Shown: positions 17,737-21,860 of the stretch, in pieces
Layout: every line of letters starts with the position of its first letter
Numbering within the stretch: position 1 is the first letter of the stretch
Assembly: GCA_021286885.1 (NCBI GenBank)
Contig: JAJTBM010000007.1
Coordinates: 1-21,860, forward strand
Direction: 5' to 3'
From: Rhodocyclales bacterium
Lineage (GTDB): Bacteria > Pseudomonadota > Gammaproteobacteria > Burkholderiales > Rhodocyclaceae
Length of the DNA: 21,860 nucleotides
Position numbers and translations under genes: made by a program
Notes under the pieces: model-generated
Databases searched by the model: none
What the model saw: only the letters and a program-made list of their open reading frames with translations
What the model was told of the DNA's origin: nothing

Positions 17737-17861
17737 GATTTACGTGCACGTCAGATTCCATCCCTCGTGCATCCACCCCCGGGGCAGGCGCGGAATGGGA
17801 TAATATGTGACGCCTCGCCGGTCTGTTGCCGGCGCTACCGTTAAAACCTGTCGGCTTTGCC

Positions 17862-18686
17862 ATGACCCAGACCCGCCACGTATTCTTCATCTCCGACGGT
17901 ACCGGCATCACCGCCGAAACCCTCGGGAACAGCCTGCTGGCCCACTTCCCCAACACCCGCTTCCGCCATCACCGGATGCCCTTCATCGACTCGGTGGACA
18001 AGGCCCAGGATTGCGCCTACAAGATCACCGATGCGGCCTGCGAAAGCGGTGTGCGCCCCATCGTGTTCAACACCCTGGTAGACCCGGACGCTGCCGGCGC
18101 AATTCGCGAAGCCGATGCCCTGGTGCTGGATCTGTTCGAGAAGTTCATCGGCCCCCTCGAAACTGAGCTGGGCCAGCCCTCGACCCACACCGTGGGGCGC
18201 TTCCACGGCATCGCCGAGAGTCAGGACTACAAGCGCCGGATCGAAGCCATCAACTTCACCCTGGCCCACGATGACGGCGTTTCCAATACCGATCTCGAAG
18301 AAGCCGACGTGATCCTGGTGGGCGTTTCCCGCTCCGGCAAGACCCCCACCAGCCTCTATCTGGCCATGCAGTTCGGGATCAAGGCGGCCAACTACCCCCT
18401 GATCCCCGAAGACTTCGAACGCAACAAGCTGCCCGGCGAGCTGAACCGCTACCGGCACAAGCTGTTCGGCCTCACCATCAGCCCGGACCGGCTCTCCCAG
18501 ATCCGCCAGGAACGCCGGCCCAACAGCCGTTACGCGTCCATCGAGAACTGCCTCGCCGAGATCGAAGCTGCCCAGCGCATGATGAAGCGCGAAAGCATCA
18601 AGTGGCTGGACTCCACCACCAAGTCCATCGAGGAAATCTCCACGATCATCCTCCAGGAGGTGCGTTTGGAGCCCTCCTCCTACTGA
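17862..18686 (+). CDS. ppsR: PEP synthase regulatory protein (bifunctional kinase/pyrophosphorylase)
   Basis: The product has 274 residues and belongs to the DUF299 kinase-PPPase family (E. coli YdiA/PpsR is 277). It switches PEP synthase off by ADP-dependent phosphorylation of the Thr next to the catalytic His and on by phosphate-dependent removal. Seen are the N-terminal [19 protein letters not shown] and the P-loop G154-VSRSGKT ([16 protein letters not shown]). The [15 protein letters not shown] segment near the C-terminus is also typical. The ATG at 17862 fits the family N-terminus; the in-frame TTG at 17826 is less likely. No strong ribosome site is visible. The divergent pairing with ppsA is common in proteobacteria. 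Confidence 0.95.
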   Translation: MTQTRHVFFISDGTGITAETLGNSLLAHFPNTRFRHHRMPFIDSVDKAQDCAYKITDAACESGVRPIVFNTLVDPDAAGAIREADALVLDLFEKFIGPLETELGQPSTHTVGRFHGIAESQDYKRRIEAINFTLAHDDGVSNTDLEEADVILVGVSRSGKTPTSLYLAMQFGIKAANYPLIPEDFERNKLPGELNRYRHKLFGLTISPDRLSQIRQERRPNSRYASIENCLAEIEAAQRMMKRESIKWLDSTTKSIEEISTIILQEVRLEPSSY

Positions 18687-18750
18687 AAACCTGCAAAAGC
18701 TGCTACAAAACACCCCGCACGCACAAAAAAGCCGCAAAACTCCTGCTACT

Positions 18751-18826
18751 CCCTGGCCGGGCCGACCTTACTCCCTGTATTGTCGAGCCCGGAGCACCGG
18801 AAAGCGCACAGGCGCCCGGCCCAGGG
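18751..18826. repeat. Long inverted repeat upstream of the DUF2863 gene
   Basis: CCCTGGCCGGGC (18751-18762) pairs with GCCCGGCCCAGGG (18814-18826) over 12 bases with one bulged C, enclosing 51 bases. Inside, CGAC/GTCG could form a second stem. No T run follows, so it is not a terminator. It occupies much of the 207-base gap between ppsR and the DUF2863 gene and may be a leader-RNA structure or a DNA site. Confidence 0.55.
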
Positions 18827-18893
18827 CCAGCACCGCACGCCCCGCGACCGTTCCCGTTCCCATACCAAGACCGTTACCCTCAGGAGAGCCTCG

Positions 18894-20063
18894 ATGAAAC
18901 GCAATCGCATCGGGCGCCGTGGCGGCCTGCCACGCGTCGCCGAACAACTGCTCTGGCTCGCCAACGGCCTCGCCGATTCCAGCAGCCGTGCTGAAGACCA
19001 CTTCTGGGATGAACGCCTCGCCGCCGCTGTAGACCAACTTCTGCAAGGCGAGGATGAAGAAACCCTCACCACCGCCCTCGATCACCTGAGCACCGCCAGC
19101 GCCCACGCCTACGACGAGCTGGCCGACATGATCGAATCCCGGGCCGAAGGGGCGCTGCGCTCCAACGAACATCACGACGTGCTGCTCATTGCCGCGCCGG
19201 TGATGGCCTGGTCCCGCTACCGGATTCCTGCCGCCCCCATCGCAGCGGCGGTCATGGCCAACCTGCGCGTCCAGCTCAAGGCCCACATCCTGGCCTCGAA
19301 CGTGAAGCTGGCCCTGGCTGACTTCCTGTTCAGCCCCGACCAGCTGCCCCAGGGCTATTGCGCCACCGCCGATTTTGCCAGCCACCTGGGCAAGGCCGCC
19401 GCCAACGACATCGACCTGCACATCAAGACCGACAACCTGCCCGAAACCGCCCAGTTCCTGTCGGACAACCGCTACCTGCTGGGCGCGGTGGTGGTGCCCA
19501 AGGGCGCCCCCATCTTCCGCTGGCAGGAAGAAGACTGCACCCGGGATCAGGCCCTGGAACAATGGCGCGCCCAGGGCGGCGCCTGCATCGCCCCCATGCT
19601 GACCGGCTGCGCCTTTGAAGTGGTGCTGCCCACCGCCTACTTTGCCGCCAGCCGGGAAGCCGACAAGGCCTCCCGCCCCTACTCCATCCAGGCCTCGGTG
19701 GCTTTCCTGAGCACCACCCTGGACGCCCCGGCCAGCCAGCTGCGGGCGGTGGTGGCACCCTTCTTCGAGCGCCAGGTGGAAGAATTCCGAATCGGCTTCA
19801 CCCTGCGTGAGCGCTCCGAAGTGGTGCACGGCGTGGTGTGGCCCCTGCTGGGGGCCGAGGACGAAAACAGCGAAACCCTGGGCCAGATCGAAGCCACCCT
19901 GCGGGCCTGCGGGATCACCGACATCCGCACCCTCGACAATGAATTCCCCATGGAATACTGCGACGACTGCGGCGCCCCGCTCTACCCTTCCCCCGAAGGC
20001 GAAGCGGTGCATGCCGAGCTGCCCGAAGAACAAGCCGAGCAGATGCCGCGCCAGCTCCACTGA
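18894..20063 (+). CDS. DUF2863 family protein
   Basis: The product has 389 residues. The opening ([35 protein letters not shown]) and the [16 protein letters not shown] segment are, from memory, those of DUF2863, a betaproteobacterial family of unknown function. No signal peptide or membrane segment is seen, so it is probably cytoplasmic. The middle is a mixed alpha/beta region; near the C-terminus, Cys356 and Cys359 ([16 protein letters not shown]) form a single CxxC like half a zinc ribbon. The ATG at 18894 is preceded by AGGAG at eight bases; longer frames lack this. It ends at a strong terminator (20123-20143) and stands alone. No function is proposed. Confidence 0.88.
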   Translation: MKRNRIGRRGGLPRVAEQLLWLANGLADSSSRAEDHFWDERLAAAVDQLLQGEDEETLTTALDHLSTASAHAYDELADMIESRAEGALRSNEHHDVLLIAAPVMAWSRYRIPAAPIAAAVMANLRVQLKAHILASNVKLALADFLFSPDQLPQGYCATADFASHLGKAAANDIDLHIKTDNLPETAQFLSDNRYLLGAVVVPKGAPIFRWQEEDCTRDQALEQWRAQGGACIAPMLTGCAFEVVLPTAYFAASREADKASRPYSIQASVAFLSTTLDAPASQLRAVVAPFFERQVEEFRIGFTLRERSEVVHGVVWPLLGAEDENSETLGQIEATLRACGITDIRTLDNEFPMEYCDDCGAPLYPSPEGEAVHAELPEEQAEQMPRQLH

Positions 20064-20122
20064 GCCGCTGCCAAGGCGCTACGGCCCAGCCGTTTGCCCG
20101 ACCAAAAACCCCGCTCCAGCGA

Positions 20123-20143
20123 CCCCGCTCAGGCGGGGTTTTT
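20123..20143 (+). terminator. Rho-independent terminator after the DUF2863 gene
   Basis: CCCCGC (20123-20128), loop TCAG, GCGGGG (20133-20138), then five T. An alternative longer stem uses AAAAACCCCGC at 20104-20114 with GCGGGGTTTTT at 20133-20143, so two mutually exclusive hairpins share one right arm. Confidence 0.9.
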
Positions 20144-20185
20144 GCTATCTTGCAGGCCTGCCCATCCCATACCGGAGCCCCAGCC

Positions 20186-20584
20186 ATGAGCCGCAAGATC
20201 ACCCGCAGCGACGCCGAATGGCGCGCCCTCCTGAGCCCCGAAGAATATTATGTGGCCCGCCAGAAAGGCACCGAGCGGGCCTTCACCGGGCGTTACTGGA
20301 ACACCACCACCCCGGGCCGCTACCACTGCGTGTGCTGCGGCGCCGAGCTGTTTGATGCGGCCAGCAAATTTGATGCGGGCTGCGGCTGGCCCAGCTTCAA
20401 CACCCCCTCGGTGCCCGAAAACGTCGAAGAAGCCGAAGACCGCAGCCATTTCATGGTGCGCACCGAAGTCATGTGCAGCCAGTGCGGCGCCCATCTGGGC
20501 CATGTGTTCGACGACGGCCCCGCCCCCACGGGCCTGCGCTACTGCATCAACTCGGTATCGGTGAAGCTCGAAGAAGAAAAGTAA
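20186..20584 (+). CDS. msrB: Peptide-methionine (R)-S-oxide reductase MsrB
   Basis: The product has 132 residues, a normal length. It reduces the R form of methionine sulfoxide in proteins with thioredoxin. The structural zinc site is complete: Cys48/Cys51 (HCVCCGAEL) and Cys97/Cys100 ([12 protein letters not shown]). The catalytic Cys120 lies in RYCINSVSV. Cys66 in AGCGWPSF is the likely resolving Cys. GGAG lies about eight bases before the ATG at 20186. It follows the terminator of the DUF2863 gene and is convergent with the enoyl-CoA hydratase gene. Only the weak GGGGC...GCCCC repeat is seen in the 44-base gap. Confidence 0.96.
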   Translation: MSRKITRSDAEWRALLSPEEYYVARQKGTERAFTGRYWNTTTPGRYHCVCCGAELFDAASKFDAGCGWPSFNTPSVPENVEEAEDRSHFMVRTEVMCSQCGAHLGHVFDDGPAPTGLRYCINSVSVKLEEEK

Positions 20585-20628
20585 AGGGGCCTCATCGCGG
20601 AAGCCAGCGGAGAAGCCCCCCGGGCGGC

Positions 20629-21429
20629 TCAGCCCTGGCCAAACACCGCCCGGCGCCGGCCCAGAAAGGCCTGCACCCCTTCAGCAAAATCCGGCCCTGC
20701 CGCGCAGCGGGCAAAGGCCTCCGCCTCCCGCTGGAGCTGGCTGCCCAGGCTCTGGTCAGGGGATGCAGCCAGCAGCATCTTGATTTCTGCCGCAGCCCCC
20801 GCCGGCAGGGCCTGCACGCGGCGCACCCAAGCGGCTAGGCCTTCCTCCAGCCCAGCCGCCGGCAGCACCCGATTCACCAGCCCCAGGCGCAGGGCCTCGG
20901 CGGCATCAAAGCGCTCGGCCAGGAGCAGCAGTTCAAAGGCCTTGCGACTCCCTACCAGACGCGGCAAAAACCACGAAACGCCCCCATCCCCCGACAGGGC
21001 GATGCTGCTGTAAGCGGTGGTGAAATAGGCATCCTCCGCCGCCAGCACCAGATCACAGCCCAGGATCAGCGACAGCCCGAAGCCCGCACACGCCCCCTGC
21101 ACGCAGGCCACCACCGGCACCGGCAGGCTCTGCAGCGCGAGTACGCTGGGGTTGATGTACTGCTCGATCATGGCCCGGAACTCCGCCCGGCGGGAGTCTG
21201 CGCTCAGGGGCAGGCGGGTCGCAAAATCCTTGAGATCGCCCCCCGCCATGAAATGCTTGCCCGCCCCTTTGATCACCACCACCCGCAAGCCCGGCAAACC
21301 CGCCAGCCGCCCCGTGGCTGCGGCCAGCGCCTCCATCATCCCCCCCGACAGCGCATTCAGGGCCTCGGGCCGGTTGAGGGTCAGGGTAGCAACACCTTCA
21401 TTAAAATCGAGCAGGACGGGGGCAGACAT
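20629..21429 (-). CDS. Enoyl-CoA hydratase/isomerase family protein
   Basis: The product has 266 residues with the crotonase fold. The oxyanion-hole segments are seen (KHFMAGGDLKDF and GACAGFGLSLILGCDLVLAAEDA). At the catalytic region it reads AYSSIALSGDGGVSWFLPRLVG, with Asp148 where many isomerases (PaaG-like) have Asp; the PE motif of typical hydratases is absent. It therefore may be an isomerase rather than a hydratase. AAGGAG lies about six bases before the ATG. It is downstream of a thiolase gene on the same strand, with a weak terminator in the gap, so it belongs to fatty-acid or acyl-CoA breakdown. The exact substrate is not determinable. Confidence 0.9.
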   Translation of the reverse strand: MSAPVLLDFNEGVATLTLNRPEALNALSGGMMEALAAATGRLAGLPGLRVVVIKGAGKHFMAGGDLKDFATRLPLSADSRRAEFRAMIEQYINPSVLALQSLPVPVVACVQGACAGFGLSLILGCDLVLAAEDAYFTTAYSSIALSGDGGVSWFLPRLVGSRKAFELLLLAERFDAAEALRLGLVNRVLPAAGLEEGLAAWVRRVQALPAGAAAEIKMLLAASPDQSLGSQLQREAEAFARCAAGPDFAEGVQAFLGRRRAVFGQG

Positions 21430-21470
21430 GGGGGCTCCTTGGGTGACAGGACGGACGAAACTCAGAACAC

Positions 21471-21501
21471 AAAAAGTGTAGCGCGGAGCCAGGCCCCGCG
21501 C
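21471..21501 (-). terminator. Weak terminator between thiolase and enoyl-CoA hydratase genes
   Basis: On the minus strand GCGCGG (21501-21496) pairs with CCGCGC (21486-21481), followed by TACAC and TTTTT (21475-21471). The five-base gap before the T run makes it weak; partial read-through to the hydratase gene is likely. Confidence 0.4.
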
Positions 21502-21532
21502 ATGCCAGAACGCGTCAGGTCAGCAACGCGTG

Positions 21533-21859
21533 CTACACCCGCTCAAACACCCCTGCCGCCCCCATGCCGGTGCCGATGCACATCGATACCATCCCGTAGC
21601 GCGCCTCCTGGCGGGCCATGGCGGCGCACAGGGTGGCGGTGCGGATGGCGCCGGTGGCGCCCAGGGGGTGGCCAAGCGCAATGGCGCTGCCCAGGGGGTT
21701 CACCCGGGCCGGATCCAGCTCCAGGCTGCGCATGACCGCCAGAGCCTGGGCGGCGAAGGCTTCGTTCAGCTCGATCCAGTCCAGCTGATCCTGGCGGATG
21801 CCGGCCTGGCGCAGGGCGCGGGGGATGGCTTCCACCGGGCCGATGCCCATCACTTCGGG
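21533..21859 (-). CDS. Thiolase (acetyl-CoA acyltransferase), C-terminal part
   Basis: Only the last 108 residues lie in the window; the gene continues past the right edge. PEVMGIGPVEAIPRAL, then WIELNEAFAAQALAVM, NPLGSAIALGHPLGATGA and MCIGTGMGAAGVFERV are the C-terminal thiolase signatures, including the catalytic His (GHPLG) and the second catalytic Cys (MCIGTG). The first catalytic Cys is outside. It uses CoA to split 3-oxoacyl-CoA. With the following hydratase/isomerase it suggests a beta-oxidation locus, or a ring-cleavage 3-oxoadipyl-CoA thiolase; FadA- and PcaF-type cannot be told apart here. Confidence 0.93.
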   Translation of the reverse strand, partial: PEVMGIGPVEAIPRALRQAGIRQDQLDWIELNEAFAAQALAVMRSLELDPARVNPLGSAIALGHPLGATGAIRTATLCAAMARQEARYGMVSMCIGTGMGAAGVFERV

Positions 21860-21860
21860 G

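Larger units (their letters stand above)
17530..17861. promoter_or_regulatory. Divergent ppsA-ppsR promoter region (no gene)
   Basis: These 332 bases hold both promoters. For ppsA, TACAAT on the minus strand (17626-17621) is a good -10 with a poor -35, about 100 bases before the start. The palindrome CCCTGC-N5-GCAGGG (17640-17656) lies where the -35 should be. For ppsR, GATAATAT at 17799-17806 is a good -10, about 55 bases before the ATG, again without a clear -35. ACGTGCACGT (17742-17751) is a perfect ten-base palindrome. A small hairpin with a T run is at 17712-17736. Confidence 0.5.

Noticed and set aside
15175..17844. An 889-codon open frame on the plus strand opposite ppsA
   Set aside because: It mirrors the codon pattern of ppsA in GC-rich DNA, shows no recognisable domain and covers the promoter region. 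ppsA itself is certain.
17530..17861. Riboswitch or small RNA in the ppsA leader
   Set aside because: Only short palindromes and one weak hairpin were seen; no known riboswitch core could be recognised.

Overview
The window is GC-rich, densely coded chromosomal DNA from a proteobacterium, most likely a betaproteobacterium (Rhodocyclales- or Comamonadaceae-like). This is inferred from the gene order pmdE-F-D-A-B-C, which matches the protocatechuate 4,5-cleavage operon known from Comamonas, from a DUF2863 protein (a family I associate with betaproteobacteria), and from a Gram-negative trimeric-type porin. No tRNA, rRNA, CRISPR array, insertion sequence or replication origin was seen.

Layout. 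1-440 holds the 3' end of a gene that enters from the left, resembling the TIGR02646/PtuB-like HNH family. 744-1928 is a porin with its own terminator. 2159-6388 is a mixed accessory block: an HPPD-like VOC protein, a second ligA/ligB-type extradiol dioxygenase pair, a divergent LysR regulator whose reading frame breaks at a run of nine G, and an AEC-family permease. 6503-12568 (minus strand) is the pmd operon: pmdE (4-oxalomesaconate hydratase), pmdF (CHA aldolase), pmdD (PDC hydrolase), pmdA/pmdB (protocatechuate 4,5-dioxygenase), pmdC (CHMS dehydrogenase), then an aldo/keto reductase and a terminator. Divergent from it lie pobA (4-hydroxybenzoate 3-hydroxylase) and an AraC-family pobC-like regulator (12851-15045).

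Together these genes convert 4-hydroxybenzoate to protocatechuate (PobA), open the ring at the 4,5 position (PmdAB), oxidise CHMS to 2-pyrone-4,6-dicarboxylate (PmdC), hydrolyse it (PmdD), hydrate 4-oxalomesaconate (PmdE) and cleave CHA to pyruvate and oxaloacetate (PmdF). The pyruvate-to-PEP step needed for growth on such substrates follows next: ppsA (PEP synthase) and, divergently, ppsR (its regulatory kinase/phosphorylase), 15163-18686.

The right end (18894-21860) is ordinary: a DUF2863 protein, msrB, an enoyl-CoA hydratase/isomerase, and the C-terminal part of a thiolase that leaves the window. The most interesting points are the NADH-type coenzyme signature in PobA, the poly-G frameshift in the LysR gene, the diverged second LigAB pair, the stand-alone HPPD-like protein that lacks one metal-binding His, and several inverted repeats that look like operators. 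I found no clearly new multi-gene system; these are leads, not proofs.
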